This document shows, in pieces, positions 19,536-30,021 of a DNA stretch of 64,000 nt. The notes under the pieces are model-generated. The model had not been told where the DNA came from. It made no database searches and worked only from the letters and a program-made list of their open reading frames with translations. Both the position numbers and the translations under genes were made by a program. Each line of letters starts with the position of its first letter. Position 1 is the stretch's first letter. The DNA comes from Clostridiales bacterium (GTDB lineage: Bacteria; Bacillota; Clostridia; Tissierellales; GPF-1). Where the stretch lies: the NCBI GenBank assembly GCA_013619125.1, contig JABXKS010000120.1:16386-80385 (forward strand). The letters run 5' to 3'.

Positions 19536-19632
19536 GTTCGATCACTTGTAGTTTAATTGAAGCGTATCTGGTTGTCAAGGACAACATTAAGGCCATTCCT
19601 TTTGAGGAATTCGGGAAATTCAGGCTTTAACC

Positions 19633-19661
19633 TTGACTAACTGCTTCGAGTTTGCTAATAT
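19633..19661 (+). promoter_or_regulatory. Promoter of guaBA
   Basis: TTGACT (19633-19638), 17 bases, TAATAT (19656-19661) with an upstream TG (extended -10). Transcription would start about 15 bases before the riboswitch aptamer. Confidence 0.75.
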
Positions 19662-19684
19662 ACTTAATTAAGTCAAAAGAATAT

Positions 19685-19803
19685 TGTTCATATATCATCC
19701 GGGATTTGGCCGGAAAGTATCTACCAGAAAGCCGTAAACTTTTTGACTATGAGCAGACCTACCACAAGTGTATGGTTCTGCGCGTAGTCAAGGACCAGTT
19801 TTT
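19685..19803 (+). ncRNA. Purine riboswitch, guanine class, with transcription-termination platform
   Basis: The aptamer spans 19685-19755: P1 TGTTCATA/TATGAGCA, P2 TCCGG/CCGGA with loop GATTTGG, the core GTATCTACC, P3 AGAAAG/CTTTTT with loop CCGTAAA, and J3/1 GACTATG. The C in GACTATG (19747) is the specificity base and predicts guanine or hypoxanthine, not adenine. The 3' strand of P1 with J3/1 (19743-19756) can pair with 19778-19791 as antiterminator; the competing terminator is TGGTTCT (19773-19779) with AGGACCA (19791-19797) followed by GTTTTTATATTTT. Binding of guanine is thus expected to switch guaBA off. Confidence 0.93.
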
Positions 19804-19824
19804 ATATTTTGAGGAGGCGCATGA

Positions 19825-21300
<1,476 letters not shown>

Positions 21301-21338
21301 TATTCGATCATAATGGTTCGCTAGATATAGGAGGAAAC

Positions 21339-22871
21339 ATGAAAAAAAGTTTGGTATTGGTGATGGATTTTGGTGGGCAGTATGCCCAGTTGATCGCGCG
21401 CCGTGTACGTGAATCAAAAACATATTGCGAGATTGTACCATATAGAATCTCTGCTGAAGAGATTAAAAAACGAGCGCCGGAAGGAATTATTTTCTCTGGT
21501 GGCCCGAATAGTGTTTATGCAGAAAATGCACCAGAAGTGGATCCAGCCATTTTTGAGTTGGGAATCCCCGTTCTAGGCATCTGCTATGGCGCGCAATTGA
21601 TGGCAAAAGCCTTCGGCGGCGTAGTATCTCACGCGACGGATCGTGAGTACGGCAAGGTTGAATTGCAAGTCGACAAGACGGAAGGACTGTTAAAAGGAAT
21701 TACGTCATCGGTTTGCTGGATGAGCCATACGGACTTCATCTCAGAAGCACCAGAAGGTTTTGAAGTCATTGCCCATACGGACAGCTGTCCGATTGCCGGC
21801 ATGCAGAATACAGAGAAGAAGTTTTATGCGATCCAGTTCCATCCAGAAGTGGAGCATACAGAGCAAGGCACGCAATTGCTTTTAAACTTTCTATACAAAG
21901 AATGCGGTTTGACTGGCGATTGGGACATGGGGGACTATGCCCGTGAGATGATCGCTAAGATCAAGGAAGAAATTGGCGATAAGAAGGCAATTTGTGCCCT
22001 TTCAGGCGGTGTAGACTCTTCTGTGGCGGCTCTAATGGTTCACCAGGCCATTGGCGATAATCTAACCTGCGTGTTTGTCGATCACGGACTTTTGAGAAAA
22101 GACGAAGGCGATTGGGTGGAGAAGGTATTCGGTGAACGTTTTGATATGAAATTGATTCGCGTCAATGCTCAAGAGCGTTTCTTGTCGAAGCTGAAAGGCG
22201 TAACTGATCCAGAAACAAAACGAAAGATTATTGGCGAAGAATTCATTCGCGTATTTGAAGAAGAGAAGAACAAGCTTTCGGACGCGGATTATCTGGTGCA
22301 AGGAACCATTTACCCAGATGTTATCGAGTCCGGCGGTTCTGCCGAATCTGAAGTCATCAAATCTCACCATAACGTGGGCGGACTTCCAGATGACGTTGAT
22401 TTCAAATTGTGCGAGCCACTAAGAGAACTCTTTAAAGACGAGGTTAGAAAAGTTGGTTTGGAAGTTGGGTTGGATGAGGATCTTGTTTATCGTCAACCAT
22501 TCCCAGGACCAGGACTTGCAATCCGTGTAATTGGTGAGATTACCGATGAAAAGTTGGAAATTCTGAGAGAAGCAGACTATGTGTATCGAGATGAGATTGC
22601 GAAAGCTGGCTTGGATCGAGAGATCTGGCAATACTTTGCCGTAATGACAGGTCTTCGCAGCGTCGGCGTGATGGGTGATGGCAGAACCTACAGCTATACC
22701 ATTGCACTACGTGCAGTAACCAGCTCCGATGGCATGACATCGGATTGGGCGAAGATTCCATTTGAAGTCTTAGAGAAGATCTCATCGAGAATCGTCAACC
22801 AAGTTGACCATGTGAATCGTATTGTGTACGATATTACAACTAAGCCACCAAGTACAATTGAGTGGGAATAA
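21339..22871 (+). CDS. guaA: GMP synthase (glutamine-hydrolysing) GuaA
   Basis: Converts XMP to GMP using ATP and glutamine. 510 aa in one chain: class I amidotransferase domain ([18 protein letters not shown], nucleophile Cys in [10 protein letters not shown], His-Glu in QFHPEVEHT), ATP-pyrophosphatase P-loop [14 protein letters not shown], and the C-terminal dimerisation domain ending [19 protein letters not shown] precedes the start. Cotranscribed with guaB, 38 bases apart. Confidence 0.98.
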   Translation: MKKSLVLVMDFGGQYAQLIARRVRESKTYCEIVPYRISAEEIKKRAPEGIIFSGGPNSVYAENAPEVDPAIFELGIPVLGICYGAQLMAKAFGGVVSHATDREYGKVELQVDKTEGLLKGITSSVCWMSHTDFISEAPEGFEVIAHTDSCPIAGMQNTEKKFYAIQFHPEVEHTEQGTQLLLNFLYKECGLTGDWDMGDYAREMIAKIKEEIGDKKAICALSGGVDSSVAALMVHQAIGDNLTCVFVDHGLLRKDEGDWVEKVFGERFDMKLIRVNAQERFLSKLKGVTDPETKRKIIGEEFIRVFEEEKNKLSDADYLVQGTIYPDVIESGGSAESEVIKSHHNVGGLPDDVDFKLCEPLRELFKDEVRKVGLEVGLDEDLVYRQPFPGPGLAIRVIGEITDEKLEILREADYVYRDEIAKAGLDREIWQYFAVMTGLRSVGVMGDGRTYSYTIALRAVTSSDGMTSDWAKIPFEVLEKISSRIVNQVDHVNRIVYDITTKPPSTIEWE

Positions 22872-22880
22872 AAATACAAA

Positions 22881-22922
22881 AACCTGCAACCCCGATGAAT
22901 ACTGGGATTGCAGGTTTCTTTT
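22881..22922 (+). terminator. Terminator of guaBA
   Basis: AACCTGCAA/TTGCAGGTT stem with an inner CCC/GGG pairing, followed by TCTTTTTT. Confidence 0.88.
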
Positions 22923-22970
22923 TTAGTAAAGCATACTAATAGCGTACTAATAGAGACTTATATTTATTGA

Positions 22971-23651
22971 CTACTCGTATGTTAGCCCAATATATTCTTC
23001 TTCATATTCCCATCGATGCTTATTGTAAGGGCAGAAGTCTTGGCAGTGATCACAGCCGATCGTAAAGTTATCGAAAATGAGATCAGCTTTAAATGCGATA
23101 CACTTTTCTGTATCTTTTGAGCTTTTTGTAAGAGCTTTTTCTGGGCAAGTTTTAACACATATACCACAGTGTCCAGGACAATCTGTCGGTGGCTCATCAA
23201 AGTCACAGGTTAAATCTACATCCAATAGCCATGCATGTAAATGACAATAAGAGCCTTCCTCTGTATAGAAATATCCATTTTTTCTTGTAATGCCAATACC
23301 CATTTCAGCAGCAATACTATTTTTTATAGAGGACGCTAAGGTCGTCATATCTAGATGTTTTATTCTTTCTTTTGATAGTAATGCTTCAAATTCTGTGGCT
23401 GCATCATTTTCATGAGAGTGTTTTATATAACGTCCTTTAAATAAATCTTTTTTGCTAACCTTACCTTCTAATTGAGAGGGTATTCTATAAAAGTTATAGT
23501 GAAAGGTTGCAATGATTATTGAATTAGCCCATGGGTGATCTTGTTTGATCTTTTCTATCGATTTATTTTCGATATCACTAAATTTTAATGCACCAATCCG
23601 GCTATATCCTACAGCCAGTCCTTCGTCATATAGCAATTCTGAAATATCCAT
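22971..23651 (-). CDS. Short epoxyqueuosine reductase-like Fe-S protein
   Basis: 226 aa. The C-terminal part has two ferredoxin-type clusters arranged as in QueG: CGICVKTCPEKAL and GCDHCQDFCPYN, and the preceding AAEMGIGITRKNGYFYTEEGSY matches the cobalamin-domain segment of QueG (GLGWIGKNT...GSW). QueG proteins are usually 300-390 aa, so this is a shortened relative; queuosine function is not assured. Codon use is markedly AT-richer than in guaA and the pur genes, and the gene stands alone on the opposite strand, which suggests it arrived by transfer. GAGGT precedes the start at 23651. Confidence 0.75.
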   Translation of the reverse strand: MDISELLYDEGLAVGYSRIGALKFSDIENKSIEKIKQDHPWANSIIIATFHYNFYRIPSQLEGKVSKKDLFKGRYIKHSHENDAATEFEALLSKERIKHLDMTTLASSIKNSIAAEMGIGITRKNGYFYTEEGSYCHLHAWLLDVDLTCDFDEPPTDCPGHCGICVKTCPEKALTKSSKDTEKCIAFKADLIFDNFTIGCDHCQDFCPYNKHRWEYEEEYIGLTYE

Positions 23652-23811
23652 TTGACCTCTTTTCTTTTTCCGTTAGTTTAACTTCATTTAGTTTAACAGA
23701 AATTAGATTCAATTGTTAAATGGAATGCTTATATAGAACTCGGGATTTTTGTAGAGTGTACTGATATACGAATGATTTTCTCGAAAAGATGGTTTTTATT
23801 CGGTTTTTATA

Positions 23812-23840
23812 TAGACAATTTTTGTTTTACGTATTACAAT
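23812..23840 (+). promoter_or_regulatory. Promoter of the amidohydrolase gene
   Basis: TAGACA (23812-23817), 17 bases, TACAAT (23835-23840). Confidence 0.6.
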
Positions 23841-23853
23841 ATGAGTCGTGAGT

Positions 23854-23869
23854 GTAACGGAATTGTTAC
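23854..23869. promoter_or_regulatory. Inverted repeat just downstream of the promoter
   Basis: GTAAC-GGAATT-GTTAC lies where transcription would start, so it may be an operator for an unidentified regulator. Confidence 0.35.
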
Positions 23870-23911
23870 GAAATAGTAAAAAATAGAAAGTTGGAAGGAA
23901 GTCATCAATCT

Positions 23912-25120
23912 ATGAAAAAAGAGAAGAGTCAATTAAATATCGAAGTGTTGAAGAATAGAATTGAAAAAATGAATAATGAAATCGTTAGTTGGAGACGCCA
24001 CTTTCATCAGCATGGTGAACTTTCTTTTCAGGAATTTGCCACATCTGATTTTATTGAAAAACAACTTGAAAGTTTTGGCGGCCTAGATATATCGCGACCG
24101 ACAAAAACGGGTGTTATCGCCAAGATTATTGGAGAAAAGCCGGGAAGGACCATTGCCTTGCGTGCGGATATCGACGCATTGCCTATGACGGAATTGAATG
24201 ATCTTCCCTATGCTTCTGAGATCGAAGGGGTAATGCATTCCTGCGGACATGACGGACATACGGCGATTCTTTTAGGGATTGCAAAGCTATTTTCTGAACA
24301 AAAGGATCAAATGAGCGGAACCCTTGTTTGTATCTTTCAGCATGCAGAAGAACTTCCACCAGGCGGGGCTGTTGAAATGGTGAAAGCCGGTGTCATGGAA
24401 GGGATTGATGAGATCTATGGATTGCATCTGTCGTCTTCATTCCCGACGGGAACCTTTGGCATTCGTTCTGGCTTTTTAACCGCTGCAACGGATCGGTTTG
24501 ATATTGAAGTCATTGGCCAGGGGGGACATTCTGCCATGCCGGAGACTTGTGTGGATCCAATTGTAATTGGCGCACAGATCATCAGCAACCTTCAAACGAT
24601 TGTTTCGAGAAGAATAAAAGGCATTGAACCTGCAGTTTTGTCAGTCTGTCAGGTAGAAGCTGGGCATGCATATAATATTATTCCGAATACAATGAACATA
24701 ACGGGTTCTGTAAGAACTTTTTCGCAAGAGACAAGAAACAATATGGCGGGTATGATCAAAGAAATTTCTCAGGGGAATGCATCCTCATATGGAGCTGATT
24801 GTAAAGTGTCCTATGAACTAGGATACAGTTCTGTTGTCAATGACGAGGAACTGACTGAGAATGTAGAAGCGGTTGTCGAAGCCTGGTTTGGAAAAGAAAG
24901 TATCTTGGCGATCGACCCGGTTATGCCGGGAGAAGATTTCTCCGCCTTTACGGAAGCGACGGATTGTCCGGGATGTTTTGTTGAGATTGGTACAGCCAAC
25001 GAAGTGTTGGGAACAACACGGCCTCATCACAATCCTAATTATTTGATGGACGAAGAGGGATTGTATTATGGAACGTCATTATTCGCTGGCATCGTTTTTG
25101 ACCGTCTGTTTACAGATTAG
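23912..25120 (+). CDS. M20-family metallo-amidohydrolase
   Basis: A 402-aa zinc peptidase-like enzyme of the N-acyl-amino acid / hippurate hydrolase type. Metal ligands are visible in MHSCGHDGHTAILLG, HAEELPPGGA and EIYGLHL, with a dimerisation insert from about residue 180 to 290 and a last ligand His in TTRPHHNPNYLMDEEGL. The start at 23912 is chosen for a plausible N-terminus; an upstream TTG at 23891 lacks a ribosome site. No signal peptide, so it acts in the cytosol. Followed by an OsmC protein and a Pot-type importer, which suggests cleavage of an imported N-acyl or amide compound; the substrate is unknown. Confidence 0.87.
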   Translation: MKKEKSQLNIEVLKNRIEKMNNEIVSWRRHFHQHGELSFQEFATSDFIEKQLESFGGLDISRPTKTGVIAKIIGEKPGRTIALRADIDALPMTELNDLPYASEIEGVMHSCGHDGHTAILLGIAKLFSEQKDQMSGTLVCIFQHAEELPPGGAVEMVKAGVMEGIDEIYGLHLSSSFPTGTFGIRSGFLTAATDRFDIEVIGQGGHSAMPETCVDPIVIGAQIISNLQTIVSRRIKGIEPAVLSVCQVEAGHAYNIIPNTMNITGSVRTFSQETRNNMAGMIKEISQGNASSYGADCKVSYELGYSSVVNDEELTENVEAVVEAWFGKESILAIDPVMPGEDFSAFTEATDCPGCFVEIGTANEVLGTTRPHHNPNYLMDEEGLYYGTSLFAGIVFDRLFTD

Positions 25121-25175
25121 GAAAAAAGACTTAGCAGACGGCCTGTCCCGTTTTATGCTCCAGGAAAGGAAAACC

Positions 25176-25598
25176 ATGGCAAAGATTACGGTTCTTGCAA
25201 CCGCAACGAATACAACGAAAACAACGATTACAGCAGGTAAGCATAGCATTATTATTGACGAACCTCCTCTTTTCGGAGGGGCGGATGAGGCGCCAAGTCC
25301 TGTTGAAATGTATCTCGCATCGATTGCCGGGTGCATTAATGCAGCCGGTCAATGGATCGCAAAAGAAATGAATATGGATCTGCAGAAGATTGATATTTCC
25401 ATTGAAGGCGAAGTGGATGGTTCCAAGTTTCTTAAGAATAACGATACGTTTAGAGCCGGATTTTCTGAAATCGTAACAAGGGTTCGCATTGTTTCAGACA
25501 GTGAGCCTTCCGTCCAAGAGGCGTGGCTTCAACAGGTAAGGGAACGTTGCCCTGTGATTGACAATACAGAAAACGGCACTAAATTCATTATGAAGTAG
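25176..25598 (+). CDS. OsmC-family protein
   Basis: 140 aa. The family signature FGGADEAPSPVEMYLASIAGC (read as FGGADEAPSP then VEMYLASIAGC) carries the first redox Cys, and the second is in RERCPVIDN. OsmC/Ohr proteins reduce organic hydroperoxides with paired cysteines, though many clostridial members are uncharacterised. The ATG at 25176 has AGGAAAGGA just ahead and gives the usual length. It lies 55 bases after the amidohydrolase and is probably cotranscribed with it. Confidence 0.85.
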   Translation: MAKITVLATATNTTKTTITAGKHSIIIDEPPLFGGADEAPSPVEMYLASIAGCINAAGQWIAKEMNMDLQKIDISIEGEVDGSKFLKNNDTFRAGFSEIVTRVRIVSDSEPSVQEAWLQQVRERCPVIDNTENGTKFIMK

Positions 25599-25601
25599 AG
25601 T

Positions 25602-25630
25602 TTGAAAAATCAAGAATAGGTAACTATAAT
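25602..25630 (+). promoter_or_regulatory. Promoter of the Pot-type transporter operon
   Basis: TTGAAA (25602-25607), 17 bases, TATAAT (25625-25630), directly after the osmC stop and before the terminator hairpin at 25661. Confidence 0.7.
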
Positions 25631-25660
25631 TGGAAACAATGTAATTTTGAGTAAATACGT

Positions 25661-25698
25661 GCAACGAAGCCCGTTTTTGGGCTTCGTTGCGTTTTTTT
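25661..25698 (+). terminator. Strong terminator in the leader of the Pot-type operon
   Basis: GCAACGAAGCCC/GGGCTTCGTTGC, 12 perfect pairs with a six-base loop and eight T. It lies between the promoter at 25602-25630 and the first transporter gene, so it may be an attenuator as well as the end of the osmC transcript. Confidence 0.9.
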
Positions 25699-25724
25699 TA
25701 AATAATTACAAGGAAGTGTACGTT

Positions 25725-26552
25725 ATGAAAACAAAAAAGAAAATACTGTTTTTAGCATTACCCGCGTTGGTTACGTTACTTACTGTATTTATTATTCCAA
25801 TGATCTATACGTTTATCGAAGGAATAGCAACTGACAAACTAGATTTTTATATCAAGTTTTGTACAGATCCTTTCTACCTGTCTATTTTAGGGAATACAGC
25901 CATTCTTTCTGTTAAGACAACGGTTTTGTGTTTAATTCTGGGATATCCTACAGCCTATTTCTTGGCGAGAACGCAATCAAAAATCAAAAGTGCATTGTTG
26001 ATTGCCACTATATTCCCTTTTCTAATCAGTGCCGTTGTAAGGGCTTATGGCTGGATGGTGCTGCTAGGCAGCAACGGATTGGTCAATCATTTCTTGATGG
26101 CCGTTGGCCTGGTGGATGAACCGGTTAAAATTATGTATACAGAAAAAGCTGTCATGATTGGTTTAACACAGTTGCTTCTCCCGTATATGATTCTTTCAAT
26201 TATGAGCGTTATACAATCTATTGACAGCAACTTGGAAGATGCGGCAAGCAGTTTAGGGGCAAACCCTTTGACCACCTTCTTAAAAGTCATCTTTCCATTA
26301 AGTGCACCGGGGGTTGTGTCCGGATGCACACTGGTCTTCACTCTGAGCATGACATCCTATGTGACGCCCCGATTGCTGGGAGGTGCCCAATATCTGACCG
26401 TCAGCACATTTATATACAGTCAGGTGAAGACGGCATTCAATATGCCTTTTGCCAATGCCATCTCTTATGTACTGGTCTTTGCAATATTGTTGTTCCAAGT
26501 ATTTTCAAACAGTGCAAATCATTACGTATCAAAGAAAGTCGGAGGTGTATAA
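25725..26552 (+). CDS. ABC transporter permease, PotB type
   Basis: 275 aa with six transmembrane segments. The cytoplasmic EAA loop DAASSLGANPLTTFLKVIFP contacts the ATPase. Sequence style matches the spermidine/putrescine (PotB) branch of binding-protein-dependent importers. The ATG at 25725 is preferred because AAGGAAG precedes it; the frame is open further upstream but runs through the terminator hairpin. First gene of a four-gene importer operon. Confidence 0.88.
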   Translation: MKTKKKILFLALPALVTLLTVFIIPMIYTFIEGIATDKLDFYIKFCTDPFYLSILGNTAILSVKTTVLCLILGYPTAYFLARTQSKIKSALLIATIFPFLISAVVRAYGWMVLLGSNGLVNHFLMAVGLVDEPVKIMYTEKAVMIGLTQLLLPYMILSIMSVIQSIDSNLEDAASSLGANPLTTFLKVIFPLSAPGVVSGCTLVFTLSMTSYVTPRLLGGAQYLTVSTFIYSQVKTAFNMPFANAISYVLVFAILLFQVFSNSANHYVSKKVGGV

Positions 26553-26555
26553 ATC

Positions 26556-27356
26556 ATGTATGAGAAAAAGAAAATAAACTGGTTATTTAAATTAATAACG
26601 GTTATTGCATTTATGATTATATTGGCTCCGATGATTGTCATTGTGATTGTTTCGTTCAATGCGACGGAGATCATCACTTTTCCACCGCAAGGGTTGTCCA
26701 TGAAGTGGTATGCAAATATATTTGCTGAGAATTCAAAATTTGTGGATGGCTTTCTCAACAGTGTAAAATTGGCAATTGTTGCAACCCTATTTGATATTGT
26801 TATTGGTGTGTTGGCTTCGATTAGTGTAACGAAGTACAGCTTCAAGCAAAAAGGATTATTGATTTCATTATTTACATCACCAATGTTCATACCATCGATT
26901 GCTTTTGGTTTTGTATTGTTGCAGATGACGGCATCGATGAGAATTCTGACGCCATTCTTGAAGATCTTAATTGGGCATATCATTATCATATTGCCTTATA
27001 TTATAAGAAATACCTTGGGGATCTTGACCTCCTATGATTGGACGATCGATGATGCTGCAGCAAGCCTGGGGGCTAATCCTGTAAAAGTGTTTTTCAAGAT
27101 TACCTTGCCGATCATCAAGCCGGCTGTCTTATCAGGTGCTTTGTTGGCATTTTTGTATTCATTTGATGAGGCGGTAATTAGCAGTTTACTGACATCAGCG
27201 AAATTCACTACCTTGCCGGTACAGATTATCAACTATATGGAATTCAGATTTGACCCTACGGTGGCGGCAATATCCACCATACTCATGGCTATATCTTTGG
27301 CATTGATGATACTAATGGATAAATTCATTGGCTTGGATGCTTTGACAAAACAATAA
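26556..27356 (+). CDS. ABC transporter permease, PotC type
   Basis: 266 aa, six transmembrane segments, with the EAA loop DDAAASLGANPVKVFFKITLP. Second inner-membrane subunit, three bases after the PotB-type gene; GGAGG lies 11 bases before the ATG. The typical PotC-like N-terminus with a periplasmic loop FNATEIITFPPQGLSMKWY is present. Confidence 0.88.
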   Translation: MYEKKKINWLFKLITVIAFMIILAPMIVIVIVSFNATEIITFPPQGLSMKWYANIFAENSKFVDGFLNSVKLAIVATLFDIVIGVLASISVTKYSFKQKGLLISLFTSPMFIPSIAFGFVLLQMTASMRILTPFLKILIGHIIIILPYIIRNTLGILTSYDWTIDDAAASLGANPVKVFFKITLPIIKPAVLSGALLAFLYSFDEAVISSLLTSAKFTTLPVQIINYMEFRFDPTVAAISTILMAISLALMILMDKFIGLDALTKQ

Positions 27357-27367
27357 GGAGATTGAAA

Positions 27368-28432
27368 TTGGGATATCTTACAATTGATAGTTTGACAAAA
27401 AAATACGGTGATTTAACTGCAGTAAAAAGTATAAATTTAAAAATTAAGCAAGGTGAAATGGTTGCACTTCTCGGTGGCAGTGGTTGCGGAAAGACCACGA
27501 TCCTAAGAATGATTGCAGGGTTTATCGAGCCTAATGCAGGAACAGTTTCCATAAACGGAAAAGTCATGAATAACATTCCTGCCTATAAAAGGAACGTTGG
27601 GATTTTCTTCCAAAATTATGCATTGTTTCCTCATATGACTGTTATTGAAAATGTTGAATTTAGTTTGAAACTAAAGAAAATGAAGAAGGCTGAAATAAAG
27701 GAAAAGGTAGAATATATACTGGGACTGGTGAAGTTGGAGGGAAAAGGTGATAGTTATCCACGACAACTATCCGGAGGTCAGCAGCAGCGTGTTGCATTGG
27801 CAAGAGCCCTTGTTATGGAACCAGATGTACTGCTATTGGATGAACCTCTTTCCAACTTAGATTCAAAACTGAGACAAGAAATGCAGGTTGAGATTAAAAG
27901 GATTCAAAAGAAATTGAAGTTAACGACCATTATCGTTACACATGACCAGGAGGAAGCTGTTTCATTAGCAAATCGTGTTGTTATTATGAATGAAGGTGAA
28001 ATCGAGCAAATCGGTGAACCTGGTGAAGTCTTCAATCATCCGGCACATCCCTTTGTAGCTGAATTTATGGGTTTTTCCAATTTTATGGAGGGCAAAATTG
28101 TCCGAAAAGAGGGGAAAGAGATTCAGATTGAAGTAGCTGAAGGCAAAGTGATGAACCAATCATACGATCGAGCGGATGAACTGGCCGTAGGCGATGCGGT
28201 GGTATTGACAATTCGACCTGAAGCTGTATTGATCTCAAAAACAGAAGAGGACGGATATGCACAAGGGAAGATCGTAAATATGACCTATAAAGGCCATAAT
28301 ACGATGGTGGATATTTTAAGTTCCTTCAATGAAAAGGTTCAAGCGATTAACGTTGATATGGTACTACCTAAGGAAGGCGAGAGCATTTATTTTGCATTTC
28401 CGTCTGACAAGGTAATCATATATAAAAAATAA
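27368..28432 (+). CDS. ABC transporter ATP-binding protein, PotA type
   Basis: 354 aa. Walker A GGSGCGKTT, signature LSGGQQQRVALARAL, Walker B LLLDEPLSNLDS, switch VTHDQEEAVSLANR, and a C-terminal TOBE regulatory domain from about residue 275. The start is placed at TTG 27368 because AAGGAG lies seven bases before it; an in-frame TTG at 27362 is only one base from the ribosome site. Energises the two permeases of this operon. Confidence 0.9.
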   Translation: MGYLTIDSLTKKYGDLTAVKSINLKIKQGEMVALLGGSGCGKTTILRMIAGFIEPNAGTVSINGKVMNNIPAYKRNVGIFFQNYALFPHMTVIENVEFSLKLKKMKKAEIKEKVEYILGLVKLEGKGDSYPRQLSGGQQQRVALARALVMEPDVLLLDEPLSNLDSKLRQEMQVEIKRIQKKLKLTTIIVTHDQEEAVSLANRVVIMNEGEIEQIGEPGEVFNHPAHPFVAEFMGFSNFMEGKIVRKEGKEIQIEVAEGKVMNQSYDRADELAVGDAVVLTIRPEAVLISKTEEDGYAQGKIVNMTYKGHNTMVDILSSFNEKVQAINVDMVLPKEGESIYFAFPSDKVIIYKK

Positions 28433-28454
28433 GGTATTAAGAGGAGTAGGGGAA

Positions 28455-29576
28455 ATGAAAAAAAGATTATTATCTATTATTTTGGTGATGATAGTAGGCA
28501 TCGCTTTACTGGCAGGCTGTTCTCAAGAAAGTGCTGAAACAACCGAAGCAGCTCAAACGGAAGGTGCGTCAGAAGATACAGTAGTTGAAGCACCGGATTA
28601 CAGTGGTGTTCAATTGGTTGTATGTACATGGGGCGGGTATACTGGATCGGCAACGAAAGAGATTGCAGCTGATTTCGAAGAATTATACGGTTGTGAAATC
28701 ATTATTGATGAAGTGAATGCAAATTCAGATCGCATTGCAAAATTACAAGCTCAAATCAATTCGGGTATTGTTGAAGACGATGTTGTTTATCTTTCAGGAA
28801 GCTACGCAAATCAAGCGGAAGAACTTGGTCTTGTTGAGTTGATTGATACAAGTGTTGTGACAAACGTTGATGAGTTATACGATTTCGCAAAAAATGAATC
28901 AGGTTACGGTCCTATGGTAGCTGTAGGTCGTTACGGTATTATGTACAATGCAGATATGTTGGATGAATTAGGACTGGAAGCACCAACTTCTTACATGGAT
29001 TTATTTGATGATCAATATGCAGGAATCGTATCACTTCCTGCTATGAGTTCTACTGCAGGTCCTTATGTTTTGGGTGCAATAGCGGAAGAACTTGGCGGTG
29101 ACTTGGATAACTATCAAGTAGCATTGGATCTATATGCAGAGAAAAAGGATAATATCAAATTATGGTATACCAGTGATTTGATTGGTGCCATGGCACAAAA
29201 AGAAGTAGCTGTAACTGTATTTATGGATTTATTGATGCCTGTTCTTGAAAATTCAGGACTTAATATGGTTTGGGTTGATGCAGAAGAAGGTAACTTCGGA
29301 GATGATGTATATATCAATGTTGTGAAAGATGCGCCAAACAAAGAATTGGCACAATTGTTCGTGGATTATACCTTGCAACAATCAACTCAAGAAATGTTCC
29401 TTGAGTTGAACAACGAAGCTCCGACGAATAAGAATGCGGTTATGTCTGAAGAACAACAAACGTTCCTGGCTTATGGCCAAGAAGCGTTTGAGAATTGTAC
29501 ATTCTTTGATTATGATAAGCTTAATGTGTTGAAACCCACATTGGTAGAAGAGTGGCAAAAAATAGTAGCCGAGTAA
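28455..29576 (+). CDS. Substrate-binding lipoprotein, PotD type
   Basis: 373 aa, with signal peptide and lipobox (LLAGC, Cys22) that anchors it outside the membrane, then an acidic linker to about residue 55. The start of the mature domain VVCTWGGYTGSATKEIAADF and later AVGRYGIMYNADMLDELGL are typical of the polyamine/iron solute-binding family. Ligand not determinable by eye: putrescine, spermidine or another amine or opine. Last gene of the importer; followed by a terminator about 110 bases on. Confidence 0.9.
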   Translation: MKKRLLSIILVMIVGIALLAGCSQESAETTEAAQTEGASEDTVVEAPDYSGVQLVVCTWGGYTGSATKEIAADFEELYGCEIIIDEVNANSDRIAKLQAQINSGIVEDDVVYLSGSYANQAEELGLVELIDTSVVTNVDELYDFAKNESGYGPMVAVGRYGIMYNADMLDELGLEAPTSYMDLFDDQYAGIVSLPAMSSTAGPYVLGAIAEELGGDLDNYQVALDLYAEKKDNIKLWYTSDLIGAMAQKEVAVTVFMDLLMPVLENSGLNMVWVDAEEGNFGDDVYINVVKDAPNKELAQLFVDYTLQQSTQEMFLELNNEAPTNKNAVMSEEQQTFLAYGQEAFENCTFFDYDKLNVLKPTLVEEWQKIVAE

Positions 29577-29683
29577 GTAACCTATAAAATGAATCAAAAA
29601 CGTGATTTCAGAAATGGCTTATCTCAAGAGATGTAAGCGTTGGTAGAAATGAAAATCATGCTAAAATTATGGAAATGGAAAAG

Positions 29684-29716
29684 TCATCTCATCAATTATG
29701 ATGAGGTGATTTTTTA
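29684..29716 (+). terminator. Terminator of the Pot-type operon
   Basis: TCATCTCATCA-ATTA-TGATGAGGTGA stem followed by seven T. Confidence 0.85.
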
Positions 29717-29852
29717 TTGACAGAGAATAGATCAAGTAAAAGTCGCCAGGTGGTGCGATTTGTCTAATACCTCCTCCTGTATGTTGATTCTACCCTTGGG
29801 AGAAAGGAAAAACGCTTTTAAACTTGATTCACATTCGCGATTGAAGGTTTGT

Positions 29853-29881
29853 TTGCATTGGAAGGCAACTTACCATATAGT
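29853..29881 (+). promoter_or_regulatory. Candidate promoter of the first propeller gene
   Basis: TTGCAT (29853-29858), 17 bases, TATAGT (29876-29881). It gives an untranslated leader of about 135 bases. The rest of the 440-base gap between the Pot operon and this gene holds only the terminator at 29684; a 74-codon frame at 29760 begins with TTG and has no supporting features. Confidence 0.5.
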
Positions 29882-30021
29882 TAAAGCATGTATATTTTCC
29901 TTTATTTGGAATAATGAAAAGAGTACAGAAAGCTACTGGTTTCTCTTTAAAGAAAAAGAGGATCGTAGAACGGGATATATTTGAAAATCGGGGATTTTAG
30001 ATTAACATGGGGGAGAATGAG

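Noticed and set aside
29760..29984. 74-codon open frame between the Pot operon and propeller 1
   Set aside because: TTG start without a ribosome site, composition unlike a protein, overlaps the candidate promoter.
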